Part shown: piece after piece, positions 23,736-32,680 of the stretch | Layout of the letters: each line of letters opens with the position of its first letter | How positions within the stretch are numbered: the first letter of the stretch is position 1 | From: Prevotella sp. UBA746 | GTDB taxonomy: Bacteria > Bacteroidota > Bacteroidia > Bacteroidales > Bacteroidaceae | Assembly (NCBI GenBank): GCA_002298545.1 | Contig: DBKQ01000016.1 | Span: 1-35,148 of the forward strand | Length of the DNA: 35,148 nucleotides | Direction: 5' to 3' | Position numbers and translations under genes: made by a program | Notes under the pieces: generated by a model | Told to the model about the DNA's origin: nothing | The model's database searches: none | What the model saw: only the letters and a program-made list of their open reading frames with translations

Positions 23736-24614
23736 ATGAAGGGAATAGTATTAGCAGGCGGTTCTGGAACTCGCCTTTACCCCATTACAAAAGGTGTCAG
23801 TAAGCAATTGATACCAATTTTTGATAAACCAATGATTTATTATCCGGTGTCTGTTTTAATGCTTGCAGGCATAAGGGAAATTTTGATTATTTCCACACCG
23901 TATGACCTTCCTGGCTTTAAAAGACTTTTGGGAGACGGATCTGATTTTGGTGTCCGTTTTGAGTATGCGGAACAACCTTCTCCAGATGGTTTGGCTCAAG
24001 CCTTTATAATAGGAGAGAATTTTATCGGTGATGATGATGTCTGCCTTGTCTTGGGAGATAATATATTCTATGGATCTGGTTTCACTGGATTGTTAAAAGA
24101 AAGCGTTAGAACTGCAGAAAAGGAGCGCAAGGCTACAGTCTTTGGTTATTATGTCAATGATCCGGAACGTTATGGCGTTGCCGAGTTTGATGAAAAAGGC
24201 AACTGCCTTAGTATAGAGGAGAAGCCAGCTTGCCCGAAAAGTAATTATGCAGTTGTAGGACTGTATTTTTATCCGAATGATGTAGTTGAAATAGCAAAAA
24301 ACATAAAGCCGAGTGCAAGAGGAGAGCTTGAAATAACAAGTGTAAACCAGGAGTATCTTAAGCGTGGAGATTTAAAGGTTCAGACCCTTCAGCGCGGTTT
24401 TGCATGGCTTGATACAGGAACTCACGACAGTTTGGCTGAGGCAAGTACGTTTATAGAAGTAATAGAGAAGCGTCAAGGACTGAAAATCGCTTGTCTTGAG
24501 GAAATAGCTTATAAGCGTGGCTGGATTAATGCAGAAAAGCTTGCTGAGGTTGCCAAACCTATGCTGAAAAACAATTATGGAAAGTATTTAATGGAGTTGA
24601 TAGATAATAAATAG
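23736..24614 (+). CDS. rfbA: Glucose-1-phosphate thymidylyltransferase
   Basis: A 292-residue cytoplasmic enzyme that makes dTDP-glucose from dTTP and glucose-1-phosphate, the first step to dTDP-rhamnose and related sugars. The nucleotide-binding start GGSGTRLYPITKGVSKQLIP (residues 8-27), LVLGDNIFYG, EEKP and FAWLDTGTHDSL are all intact. Length is standard. It begins an operon with the tyrosine autokinase gene 7 bases downstream. The next enzymes of the pathway (rfbB, rfbC, rfbD) are not in the window, so they must lie elsewhere. Confidence 0.96.
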   Translation: MKGIVLAGGSGTRLYPITKGVSKQLIPIFDKPMIYYPVSVLMLAGIREILIISTPYDLPGFKRLLGDGSDFGVRFEYAEQPSPDGLAQAFIIGENFIGDDDVCLVLGDNIFYGSGFTGLLKESVRTAEKERKATVFGYYVNDPERYGVAEFDEKGNCLSIEEKPACPKSNYAVVGLYFYPNDVVEIAKNIKPSARGELEITSVNQEYLKRGDLKVQTLQRGFAWLDTGTHDSLAEASTFIEVIEKRQGLKIACLEEIAYKRGWINAEKLAEVAKPMLKNNYGKYLMELIDNK

Positions 24615-24621
24615 ACATACA

Positions 24622-27132
24622 ATGACAGACGTACAACAGAAAAATCTTTATGCTACAGAAGAGGACGGAGATCAGTCTTCTTTCAATTTTCAGAAACTTT
24701 ACACCTTATTTATTCTAAATTGGAAGTGGTTTCTCGTTTCTGTAATAATCTGCATCGGTGCTGCATATCTTTATTTGCGATATACAACGCCTGTGTATTC
24801 TACAGCGGCAAAGCTGTTGATTAAAGATGACGGAAACAGTGGCGGACGACGTAGCAGCGATGCGCTTGGCGGTATGGCTGATTTCGGAATTATCAGTAAT
24901 ACATATGGTATAGACAATGAGATGGAGATTCTAAAGACGCGAACACTTGCAGCTCAGGCAATCAGCGACTTGAAACTCTATAGTTCATATTGGAAAAAAG
25001 GTAGGGTAAAGGATGTTATATTGTATAAGACTCAGCCTATAAATGTAGATATGGATGTTGCGCATCTGGAGAAGCTTAATGTCCCGATGTCTTTGAATAT
25101 TGAGAAAACTGATGGTAAATACCATGTAAGTGGAACATATTATGTATCAGAGGATGAGACTACAGCCTCAGGTCCATATACAATAGATGCAGTGATGTCT
25201 ATGTTGCCATGTTCTATAAGGACAAAGGCTGGAATCTTGTTCTTTACTCGCAATGCAGAGTATGTTATGAATGATGGTGATGAGATAATCGTCAGAATTG
25301 TATCTCCTATGGCTATGGCACCAAAATATTGTGGCGCTCTGTCTTTGGAGCAGACGAGCAAGTCTTCTTCAACATTAAATATGACCCTCAACGATGAGAA
25401 TATCCAGAGGGGAATAGATTATTTGAAGCAGTTGGCAATCTGTTACAACCGTCAGGCAAATGAAGACAAGAACGAAGTGGCTGTGCGTACAGAGGCTTTC
25501 GTGAATGAACGTTTGGAGAAAATCAATGCAGAATTGAGTTCAACAGAGGGTCAGCTTGAGAATTACAAGAGAAACAACCGTCTTGTAGAATTGAAGGTAG
25601 ATGCAAAGGAAAGTGTTTCAAACCTTTCTTCTTATGAGCAGAAGTTGAATGATGCCGGTACTCAGATAGATTTGATAAACAGCTTGATACAGTTCGCTGA
25701 TCGTCCTGGAAACAAATATCAGGTATTACCGTCGAATGTTGGTCTTCGTGATGAAGCTTCAATATCATTGATCAGTGATTACAATAAGGTAGCTCTTGAG
25801 CGCAACCGACTTCTCCGTACGGCATCAGAGAGCAGTCCTGTTGTAGAAGAAATGACTGCTCAGTTGAACGATTTGAGCACAAGTATCCGTATGGCACTCA
25901 TGCAGGCAAAGCGAAATCTTGAGATTCAGCGTAATGCCGTTGCGTCACAGTACGGACAGTATAACAACGAAGTGTCAAGAACTCCGGAGCAGGAGCGTAT
26001 CCTAACTCAGATAGGTCGTCAGCAGGAAGTCAAGTCAGGTCTTTATCTTATGCTTTTGCAGAAACGTGAGGAAAATTCAATATCCCTTGCTGCCACTGCC
26101 GATAAGGGAAAGCTCATCGAACTTCCGCAGTTTGTAGGCAAGGTTAGTCCAAAGAGTAACATGATATTGCTTGTCGGTTTGATTCTCGGTATTGCATTGC
26201 CTTCACTGGTAATCTTTATCATTCAGTTCTTGCGTTATCGCATTGAGGGACATGATGATGTTGAGAGTCTCACTTCAATTCCTATTATTGCAGATGTTGC
26301 TATTGCAAACGATGCAGTGAAGACTCGTGCGGATATTGTTGTTCATGAGAACCAGAACAATCAGATGGAGGAGATATTCCGTTCTATGCGTACCAATCTT
26401 CAGTTTATGTTGAAGAAAGGACAGAAGGTAATAATGTTCACTTCGACGACATCTGGTGAGGGAAAGACATTCAATGCGGCAAACCTTGCTATCAGTTTCG
26501 CCCTTCTTGGTAAAAAGGTTGTGCTTGTCGGGCTTGATATCCGTAAGCCGCGTCTCGCCGAGTTGTTCCAGATAGACAACCACCATAATGGAATTACCCG
26601 TCTGCTGGTTATGGACAATCCGTCGTGGGAAGATGTGCAGCATGAGATAATACCGTCGGAAATCAACGACAATCTTGACCTGTTGATGGCAGGTCCTATT
26701 CCTCCAAATCCTGGTGAAATAGTAAGTCGTCCGTCATTGTCAATTGTTGTAGAGGAGTTGAAGAAACATTATGACTATATACTCATCGATACTGCTCCGG
26801 TAGGTCTTGTAACCGATACGCTTGAAATCGGTAAAGTCTGTGATGCAACAGTATACATGTGTCGTGCGGACTACACCCCGAAGTCAAGTTTCGGCTTGAT
26901 AAACCAGTTCAACGACGAGAAGAAGTTGCCTAACATGTCTATTGTAATAAATGGAATCGACATGTCTAAGAAGAAGTATGGATATTATTATGGTGTAGGT
27001 AAATATGGTAAATACAAGACATACGGAACCTATTCCCGTTATGGTAACTATACTAAGTATGGCAGTTCGACAAGTTATGGCTCATACGGCAACAAGTATG
27101 GCAACGAGAATGATAACTCTATAAAGCTATAA
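24622..27132 (+). CDS. Polysaccharide co-polymerase/tyrosine autokinase (Wzc type)
   Basis: An 836-residue inner-membrane protein that sets chain length and drives export of capsule or exopolysaccharide. Membrane helices are at about residues 36-53 and 514-537, bracketing a large periplasmic Wzz-type region with long helices. The cytoplasmic kinase has Walker A STTSGEGKT (about 607-615), Walker A' VVLVGLDIRKPR (about 633) and Walker B YILIDTAP (about 719). The tail from KKKYGYYYG onward carries 14 tyrosines in about 45 residues, the autophosphorylation cluster, in GKYGKYK-like repeats. The fused form is typical of Bacteroidota and Proteobacteria. The partner export channel (Wza) is not adjacent. 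Confidence 0.94.
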   Translation: MTDVQQKNLYATEEDGDQSSFNFQKLYTLFILNWKWFLVSVIICIGAAYLYLRYTTPVYSTAAKLLIKDDGNSGGRRSSDALGGMADFGIISNTYGIDNEMEILKTRTLAAQAISDLKLYSSYWKKGRVKDVILYKTQPINVDMDVAHLEKLNVPMSLNIEKTDGKYHVSGTYYVSEDETTASGPYTIDAVMSMLPCSIRTKAGILFFTRNAEYVMNDGDEIIVRIVSPMAMAPKYCGALSLEQTSKSSSTLNMTLNDENIQRGIDYLKQLAICYNRQANEDKNEVAVRTEAFVNERLEKINAELSSTEGQLENYKRNNRLVELKVDAKESVSNLSSYEQKLNDAGTQIDLINSLIQFADRPGNKYQVLPSNVGLRDEASISLISDYNKVALERNRLLRTASESSPVVEEMTAQLNDLSTSIRMALMQAKRNLEIQRNAVASQYGQYNNEVSRTPEQERILTQIGRQQEVKSGLYLMLLQKREENSISLAATADKGKLIELPQFVGKVSPKSNMILLVGLILGIALPSLVIFIIQFLRYRIEGHDDVESLTSIPIIADVAIANDAVKTRADIVVHENQNNQMEEIFRSMRTNLQFMLKKGQKVIMFTSTTSGEGKTFNAANLAISFALLGKKVVLVGLDIRKPRLAELFQIDNHHNGITRLLVMDNPSWEDVQHEIIPSEINDNLDLLMAGPIPPNPGEIVSRPSLSIVVEELKKHYDYILIDTAPVGLVTDTLEIGKVCDATVYMCRADYTPKSSFGLINQFNDEKKLPNMSIVINGIDMSKKKYGYYYGVGKYGKYKTYGTYSRYGNYTKYGSSTSYGSYGNKYGNENDNSIKL

Positions 27133-27142
27133 ATTCAGGAAG

Positions 27143-27571
27143 ATGGTAATAGCAGTAGATTTCGACGGCACAATAGTAGAGCATGAGTATCCGAAGATAG
27201 GTCGCGAGATACCTTTTGCTACAGATACCTTGCGTGCATTGATAGCAGATCGTCACAAACTGATACTCTGGTCAGTTCGGGAGGGACATTTGCTTGACGA
27301 AGCAGTAGAGTGGTGTCGTGAAAGAGGAGTAGAGTTCTATGCTGTCAACCGTGATTTTCCAGAAGAGCGCGGTACGAGCAACAATCAGCATTTCAGCCGC
27401 AAGATAAAGGCAGACATGTTTATCGACGACAGGAATGTTGGCGGCTTGCCCGAGTGGGGACTGATTTACCAAATGGTAAAGACAGGCAAGAGTTACCGAC
27501 AGCTTTTGAAGGAAAGCATACTTGCCGGAATACAGGAACCGCCTCGAAAGAAACATTGGTGGTCGTTGTAA
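27143..27571 (+). CDS. Small HAD-like hydrolase (BT0820-like)
   Basis: A 142-residue cytoplasmic protein with the HAD motif I, VDFDGTIV (Asp6 and Asp8 as nucleophile and acid). LILWSVREG serves as motif II region and DMFIDDRNVGG as the acidic motif IV. There is no cap domain, so it would act on large or polymeric substrates or small phosphosugars. It resembles the short phosphatase-like proteins of Bacteroides such as BT0820. It lies 10 bases after the autokinase gene, and its stop precedes the hairpin at 27583-27630, so it is the last gene before a terminator. The substrate is unknown; position suggests polysaccharide metabolism. Confidence 0.8.
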   Translation: MVIAVDFDGTIVEHEYPKIGREIPFATDTLRALIADRHKLILWSVREGHLLDEAVEWCRERGVEFYAVNRDFPEERGTSNNQHFSRKIKADMFIDDRNVGGLPEWGLIYQMVKTGKSYRQLLKESILAGIQEPPRKKHWWSL

Positions 27572-27582
27572 ATTGAAATTAT

Positions 27583-27630
27583 AAAAAGCGTTTTGTTGCA
27601 TATCGATTTATGTACAAGACGCTTTTTTTT
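27583..27630 (+). terminator. Terminator just before the GtrA-family gene
   Basis: AAAAGCGTTTTG (27584-27595) pairs with CAAGACGCTTTT (27615-27626), 12 bp with one G-T pair, followed by a T run to 27630. The next gene's ATG is only 12 bases further on. Confidence 0.8.
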
Positions 27631-27642
27631 AGAATAAAAGTT

Positions 27643-28017
27643 ATGATAGAAGAAAAGACGAGAAACGAAATATTTCGTTTTGTTGTAACAGGTGTACTTG
27701 CAACCGTTATACATTATGGTATATATTATGCTTTACTGAATTTTATAAATACCAGTATAGCATTTACAATAGGATATTTCCTGAGTTTTATTTTCAATTA
27801 TTACATGTCGGCACGTTTCACTTTCCGTAAGAAAACGTCTGCCAAGAATGGAGTCGGTTTTTTAGGAGCCCATCTATTCAACTATCTCCTTCAGGTTACA
27901 TTATTGAATGTATTTCTATATTTAGGTGTGCCGAAGGCGATAGCTCCATTTCCTGTATATGCAATATCAATACCGGTGAACTTTATAGTTGTACGTTTTG
28001 TATTCAATCGCAAATGA
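27643..28017 (+). CDS. GtrA-family membrane protein
   Basis: A 124-residue protein with four hydrophobic segments, the layout of GtrA-like proteins thought to flip or handle polyprenyl-linked sugars. FRFVVTGVLATVIHYGIYYAL at the start, GYFLSFIFNYYMSARFTF in the middle and PVNFIVVRFVFNRK at the end are typical. The ATG at 27643 is chosen over an in-frame ATG at 27610, because the latter lies inside the terminator hairpin and adds a poorly conserved basic stretch. AATAAAAG precedes the start. No promoter is visible between hairpin and start, so expression may depend on read-through. The glycosyltransferase partner is not adjacent. Confidence 0.85.
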   Translation: MIEEKTRNEIFRFVVTGVLATVIHYGIYYALLNFINTSIAFTIGYFLSFIFNYYMSARFTFRKKTSAKNGVGFLGAHLFNYLLQVTLLNVFLYLGVPKAIAPFPVYAISIPVNFIVVRFVFNRK

Positions 28018-28023
28018 AGCGAG

Positions 28024-28053
28024 TAAAAAAGCTCAGAACGTATTGCTTTTTTA
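28024..28053 (+). terminator. Terminator after the GtrA-family gene
   Basis: TAAAAAAGC (28024-28032) and GCTTTTTTA (28045-28053) form a 9-bp stem, AT-rich, with a 12-base loop and the T run within the stem. It separates gtrA from glmS. Confidence 0.65.
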
Positions 28054-28108
28054 TCTTATAAAAATAAAGAAAATCAGCAAAAGATATAGCTATTATAAAT
28101 ATATTGTT

Positions 28109-28116
28109 TAAATTTG
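28109..28116 (+). promoter_or_regulatory. Possible -7 element for glmS
   Basis: TAAATTTG fits TAnnTTTG and lies 45 bases before the glmS ATG, but no TTG is at the usual upstream distance. Nothing like the glmS ribozyme of Firmicutes is visible in this 143-base gap. Confidence 0.35.
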
Positions 28117-28160
28117 TATTTGTTTTCAGAATATACAGTAGCATTTAAAACAGAAAATTT

Positions 28161-30011
28161 ATGTGTGGAATAGTAGGATATATAGGATATAGAGACGCTT
28201 ATCCAATATTGATAAAAGGCTTGCATCGTTTAGAATACCGTGGTTATGACTCTGCTGGAGTGGCACTTATAACCGACGATGACAAGATGAATGTGTATAA
28301 GCAGAAAGGAAAAGTTAGCAACTTAGAGGAGTTCGTAGCTTCAAAAGACTGTTCCGGACATGTTGGAATAGCCCACACTCGTTGGGCAACACATGGTGAA
28401 CCGTCAGCTGTAAATGCCCACCCGCATGTTTCCCAGAATGGCAGATTGGCACTCGTACATAATGGTATAATAGAGAATTATGCCAGTTTAAAGACATTCC
28501 TTCAAGGCAAAGGCTTTGAATTTAAGAGTTCAACAGATACAGAAGTCTTAGTGCAGCTGATACAATTCATACAGGATGAATACCATAAAGATTTAGAGGG
28601 CGCTGTCGTTTCGGCACTTCGCAGAGTAACCGGAGCCTATGCCATAGCCGTATTAGACAAAGACTGTCCGGACAAAATAGTAGTGGCAAGAAAATCCAGT
28701 CCTCTTGTCATAGGAGTAGGCAAGGACTGTAAGGAATTCTTCCTTGCCTCAGATGCCCTGCCAATAGTAGAATATACCAATCAGATGATATATTTAAATG
28801 ATGGTGAAGTGGCACTGTTGAAATTGGGTGAGAAAGTAGAGATACACAATCTTGACAATGAGGATATAGATCCGAAAATAAAGGAAGTAGACATAGATCT
28901 GCACAGTCTTGAGAAAGGTGGCTACGACCATTTTATGTTGAAAGAGATTTACGACCAGCCTAGATGCATATCCGATTGTATGCGTGGTCGTTTGAATCTT
29001 GAGAGAAAAGAGATAGTGTTAAGTGCCATATCTCAGCATAGAGACAGACTGCTGCGGGCAAAGCGTTTTATAATCGTAGCTTGCGGAACATCATGGCATG
29101 CCGGACTAATCGGAAAGCAATTTATAGAACAGTGGTGCCAGATACCGGTAGAAGTGGAATACGCTTCGGAGTTCCGCTATCGCAAACCCGTCATTATGCA
29201 TGATGATGTAGTGATAGCAATCTCTCAAAGCGGTGAGACGGCAGACACTCTCGCAGCGTTTGAACTTGCGAAAGAGAAAGGTGCCTTGTGTTTCGGAATC
29301 GTCAATGTCGTAGGTTCAAGTATAGCAAGAGCTTCAGATACAGGAATATACACACATGTCGGTCCGGAAATCGGAGTAGCGTCAACAAAGGCATTCACAG
29401 GACAAGTTACCGTCTTGACCCTCTTTGCACTTGCTTTAGCTCACGAGCTCGGAACAATCCCACAAGTGGAATATGAGAAATATGTTGCAGAGATGGGTGT
29501 AATTCCAGAGAAGATGAAGGAAGTATTAAAGCAAGACGGGAAGATAAAAGAGATTTCCCGTGCTTTAACTTATGCCCGTAATGCTTTATATATGGGTAGA
29601 GGCTTCAACTATCCGGTAGCCCTTGAGGGCGCATTAAAGTTAAAGGAAATCAGTTATATACATGCCGAGGGCTATCCGGCAGCCGAGATGAAACACGGTC
29701 CGATAGCTTTGGTAGACGAGAATATGCCTGTCGTTTTCGTGGCAACCCACCATCAGTTGTATAAAAAGATATTAAGCAACATTCAGGAGGTGAAGGCAAG
29801 AAACGGCAGAATTATCGCCGTAGTAACCGAAGGAGATGCAGCCGTAAAAGAAATTGCCGAGGCAACAATCGAAGTACCGCCAACACTTCCCGCTGTCGCT
29901 CCATTGCTCTCAGTCATACCGTTGCAGCTTATGGCATATCATGTAGCGGTATTCAAGGGATTGAATGTTGACCAGCCTCGCAATCTTGCAAAGTCAGTTA
30001 CGGTAGAGTAG
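28161..30011 (+). CDS. glmS: Glutamine-fructose-6-phosphate aminotransferase
   Basis: A 616-residue cytoplasmic enzyme making glucosamine-6-phosphate from fructose-6-phosphate and glutamine, the entry step to peptidoglycan and lipid A sugars. It starts MCGIVGYIG with Cys2 as the glutaminase nucleophile. THTRWATHGEPS-like HTRWATHG and HNGIIENY belong to the glutaminase domain (about 1-230). Two SIS domains follow (ACGTSWHAGLIGK and SQSGETADTLAA; MGRGFNYPVALEGALKLKE). The end LAKSVTVE is the conserved C-terminus. Length is standard. fmt lies 24 bases downstream, so the two are probably co-transcribed. Confidence 0.97.
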   Translation: MCGIVGYIGYRDAYPILIKGLHRLEYRGYDSAGVALITDDDKMNVYKQKGKVSNLEEFVASKDCSGHVGIAHTRWATHGEPSAVNAHPHVSQNGRLALVHNGIIENYASLKTFLQGKGFEFKSSTDTEVLVQLIQFIQDEYHKDLEGAVVSALRRVTGAYAIAVLDKDCPDKIVVARKSSPLVIGVGKDCKEFFLASDALPIVEYTNQMIYLNDGEVALLKLGEKVEIHNLDNEDIDPKIKEVDIDLHSLEKGGYDHFMLKEIYDQPRCISDCMRGRLNLERKEIVLSAISQHRDRLLRAKRFIIVACGTSWHAGLIGKQFIEQWCQIPVEVEYASEFRYRKPVIMHDDVVIAISQSGETADTLAAFELAKEKGALCFGIVNVVGSSIARASDTGIYTHVGPEIGVASTKAFTGQVTVLTLFALALAHELGTIPQVEYEKYVAEMGVIPEKMKEVLKQDGKIKEISRALTYARNALYMGRGFNYPVALEGALKLKEISYIHAEGYPAAEMKHGPIALVDENMPVVFVATHHQLYKKILSNIQEVKARNGRIIAVVTEGDAAVKEIAEATIEVPPTLPAVAPLLSVIPLQLMAYHVAVFKGLNVDQPRNLAKSVTVE

Positions 30012-30035
30012 TTAAATAAAGATTAAGAAATATTG

Positions 30036-31013
30036 ATGAAGAAAGAAGATTTAAGAATAATATTCATGGGAACGCCAGAGTTTGCTGTCGGAACGCTGCA
30101 AGCTTTGGTAGAGGGCGGATATAATGTAGTAGCTGTTGTCACTCAGCCAGACAAGCCAGTAGGTAGACATCAGGATACGCTGCAGGCATCGGCAGTAAAG
30201 CAATACGCACTTGCCCACGGTCTGCCTGTCTTACAGCCGGTAAAAATGAAGGACCCCGCATTTGTAGAAGAACTTGGCTCTTATGAAGCCGATCTTCAAG
30301 TAGTTGTAGCATTTAGAATGCTTCCAGAAATAGTATGGGCAATGCCTCGTTTCGGAACCTTCAATGTGCATGCCGCCCTTCTGCCTCAGTATCGAGGTGC
30401 AGCACCTATAAACTGGGCAGTAATCAATGGTGAGACAAAGACTGGAGTTACGACCTTCTTCCTTGACCATGATATCGACACGGGTAGAGTCATAATGCAG
30501 GAACCTTTCGAAATAAAGGATGACTATAATGTCGAGAATGTATATGATGGACTGATGACTCTTGGAGCAGACATTGCCCTGAAGACTATCGACAAGATAA
30601 TAGAAGGCAACGGACATGTGGATTCTCTTCCACAGGAAGAAATGATTGCCGTGGGGTCTGAATTGCATAATGCGCCAAAAATATTCAAGGATACATGCAG
30701 GATAGATTGGAATCAGCCGGCAAAGAAAGTATATGATTTCGTTAGAGGACTTTCTCCTTATCCCGGAGCATGGACCGATGTAAAAGACGGTAACGGGAAG
30801 GCTTATGTATTGAAAATATTCAATACAGAAAAGACAGGGATAGAAAGGACAGGTAACGTTGGTGAGTTCTCTGTTTCAGCAGGCAAACTCTTTGTCAATG
30901 CCCAAGACGAGAAACTCAAGCTAAACGTAATACAATTGAGTGGAAAGAAAAGAATGGAAGCTCGCGATTTTATTAACGGCATGAGGGATTTAGACAAGTT
31001 CCATGCCTTGTAA
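30036..31013 (+). CDS. fmt: Methionyl-tRNA formyltransferase
   Basis: A 325-residue cytoplasmic enzyme that formylates initiator Met-tRNA. RIIFMGTPEFAVGTLQALV at the start, FNVHAALLPQYRGAAPINWAV (the formyl-folate and catalytic region with the Asn-His pair), and TGVTTFFLDHDIDTG (the catalytic Asp) are intact. The C-terminal tRNA-binding domain follows (VYDFVRGLSPYPGAW). The ATG at 30036 is preferred to the TTG codon immediately before it. The gene follows glmS after 24 bases and ends before the terminator at 31024-31067. Confidence 0.96.
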   Translation: MKKEDLRIIFMGTPEFAVGTLQALVEGGYNVVAVVTQPDKPVGRHQDTLQASAVKQYALAHGLPVLQPVKMKDPAFVEELGSYEADLQVVVAFRMLPEIVWAMPRFGTFNVHAALLPQYRGAAPINWAVINGETKTGVTTFFLDHDIDTGRVIMQEPFEIKDDYNVENVYDGLMTLGADIALKTIDKIIEGNGHVDSLPQEEMIAVGSELHNAPKIFKDTCRIDWNQPAKKVYDFVRGLSPYPGAWTDVKDGNGKAYVLKIFNTEKTGIERTGNVGEFSVSAGKLFVNAQDEKLKLNVIQLSGKKRMEARDFINGMRDLDKFHAL

Positions 31014-31023
31014 TTGAAAATAT

Positions 31024-31067
31024 ACGGAGGATGCAAAAAGCTTTTAGTCTCTTTATGCATCCTCCGT
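31024..31067. terminator. Terminator between fmt and kdsB
   Basis: ACGGAGGATGCA (31024-31035) pairs perfectly with TGCATCCTCCGT (31056-31067). A T-rich run follows on the plus strand, and a weaker one on the minus strand, so it serves fmt and perhaps kdsB. Confidence 0.88.
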
Positions 31068-31090
31068 TTTAGTTTTATTTGATGGCTTGT

Positions 31091-31840
31091 TTATTGTTTA
31101 GCGAGCCATTCTTCAGCCCTTTTCAAGTCGGCAGGAGTATCAATACCAACAGTTTCGATATCCGTTCTGCCCACTTTAATTTTATATCCATTTTGCAACC
31201 ATCTCAGTTGTTCAAGACTCTCGGCTACTTCAAGACTGGACTGAGGCAGTTGTGTTATTTCCTTTAAAACCTCTCTTCTATATGCATACAGTCCTATATG
31301 TTTAAGGAAAGGAAAATTCGCAGCCCAGTCATCCCGTTCAATGTTCCTGATAAACGGAATTACGCTTCTGCTGAAATACATAGCGTAGTTATTGTTGTCG
31401 ACAACGATTTTCGGAGAATTAGGATTCTCGACAGGTTCCATTCCGCGTGCAGAGCCAAAAGGCTTCCCGAGTGTTGCAATCTGAGTACTTTCGTCGTTGA
31501 AGCAAGAACAAAGTTCTTTAATCTGCGATTCCTGAATAAAAGGTTCGTCTCCCTGGATGTTAATGACAACATCAAAGGAATCCTGTATTTTCTCTACCGC
31601 CTCTTCTATTCTGTCAGTACCACTCTTATGGTTAGGCGAAGTCATGATCACCTTTCCCCCGAAGCCTTCAACGGTATTAAAAATCCGTTCGTCGTCGGTA
31701 GCCACATAAACATCGTCAAGAACTTTGCAAACATGTTCGTAAACCCTTTGAATTACAGGTCTTCCGCCAAGTATAGCCAGCGGTTTTCCGGGAAAGCGCT
31801 GTGAAGCGTATCTTGCCGGTATAATTCCAACAAATCTCAT
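31091..31840 (-). CDS. kdsB: 3-deoxy-manno-octulosonate cytidylyltransferase
   Basis: A 249-residue cytoplasmic enzyme activating Kdo with CTP for the inner core of lipopolysaccharide. GIIPARYASQRFPGKPLA (residues 4-21) is the nucleotide-binding start. VYVATDDERI, TGTDRIEEA-like SGTDRIEEA, VINIQGDEPFI and VGIDTPADLKRAE are the expected motifs. Length is standard (about 250). It is the last gene of an apparent operon, 27 bases after the PP2C-like gene. Confidence 0.97.
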   Translation of the reverse strand: MRFVGIIPARYASQRFPGKPLAILGGRPVIQRVYEHVCKVLDDVYVATDDERIFNTVEGFGGKVIMTSPNHKSGTDRIEEAVEKIQDSFDVVINIQGDEPFIQESQIKELCSCFNDESTQIATLGKPFGSARGMEPVENPNSPKIVVDNNNYAMYFSRSVIPFIRNIERDDWAANFPFLKHIGLYAYRREVLKEITQLPQSSLEVAESLEQLRWLQNGYKIKVGRTDIETVGIDTPADLKRAEEWLAKQ

Positions 31841-31867
31841 GATATATATATTTATAATGTTATACAG

Positions 31868-32680
31868 TTAATCCGTAAATCGAATATATGTTCGGTCGTC
31901 GAAAGACCCTCTGTCTGGAGCCAGCCCCTTAGTGGCAACATTCTCGTTGATACAAAGCGGATCATCCGAAAGCAAACGTTGCAGTTCGTTTTCGCTCTCG
32001 CTCAGAGTGCGTTCCAGTTTCGGATAGCCGTCGCTTGCAAGAATAATTTCAGTATCCTTTTCTTTTATATCAATAACTTTCACCAAATCAGTTGGAATAT
32101 TAAAGCCATCAATAACCGGGAATGCGATATTCTGTAAGTTGCATGCCTCCTTCAGCTTAGGCATTATTGCCTTTCTGCCAATATCGTCAGCCATTATAGA
32201 TTTTATAGATTCGCCCCTTCTTAATGCTGTTTTTATAACCTCGGCACGTTCTTCGGCAATCTCCCTCTCATGTGGTTTCGGATTCAGGAACAACATGCCA
32301 TTCACCATACACTGACAGTCGCCCACCATCCATATCTGTCTGTAAAACCGACTGTATACGACGGCGCTTGCCGTCATTCTCATTACGGGAAAACTCGTCA
32401 AGTCGTCCATATTGGCATTAGCACGGTTGTAAATGCCTCGTATCCTTTCGGTAATACCCTTGCAGAAGAGTTGCAAAGTATATTCCTTAGGCATACACCG
32501 GATATAGTCGCATACAGTCTGCATACACAGCTTGCCATTAGAACATTTCTCGTCGATTTTAAAAGAAGTCTTGCTTGTACTGCCGTCAACAACAGCAATA
32601 AAGTCATCGTTCGCGACGATTCCGTCCTCGCATAGCTCTTGGCTGATTTTCCCTGTAATCCTTTGCTCTCTTATTCTCAT
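31868..32680 (-). CDS. PP2C-like phosphatase domain protein
   Basis: A 270-residue soluble protein. The order of acidic motifs recalls PP2C-type metal-dependent phosphatases: NDDFIAVVDGSTSK near residue 24-37 (Asp-Gly pair), VGDCQCMVNG in the middle, IILASDGYPK, and a terminal DDRTYIRF. The DGHGG motif of classical PP2C is replaced by DGSTSK. It may therefore be a divergent phosphatase or an inactive relative. The ATG at 32680 is chosen because the protein then starts MRIREQRITGK close to the first core motif. Extension to 32806 would only re-read the end of ygiQ. It overlaps ygiQ by 77 bases. Substrate unknown. Confidence 0.72.
   Translation of the reverse strand: MRIREQRITGKISQELCEDGIVANDDFIAVVDGSTSKTSFKIDEKCSNGKLCMQTVCDYIRCMPKEYTLQLFCKGITERIRGIYNRANANMDDLTSFPVMRMTASAVVYSRFYRQIWMVGDCQCMVNGMLFLNPKPHEREIAEERAEVIKTALRRGESIKSIMADDIGRKAIMPKLKEACNLQNIAFPVIDGFNIPTDLVKVIDIKEKDTEIILASDGYPKLERTLSESENELQRLLSDDPLCINENVATKGLAPDRGSFDDRTYIRFTD

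Noticed and set aside
27610..27642. Upstream in-frame ATG for the GtrA-family gene
   Set aside because: It falls inside the terminator stem-loop and adds residues not typical of the family.
28018..28160. glmS ribozyme upstream of glmS
   Set aside because: The gap is AT-rich and short, holds a terminator and lacks any sequence like the ribozyme core.
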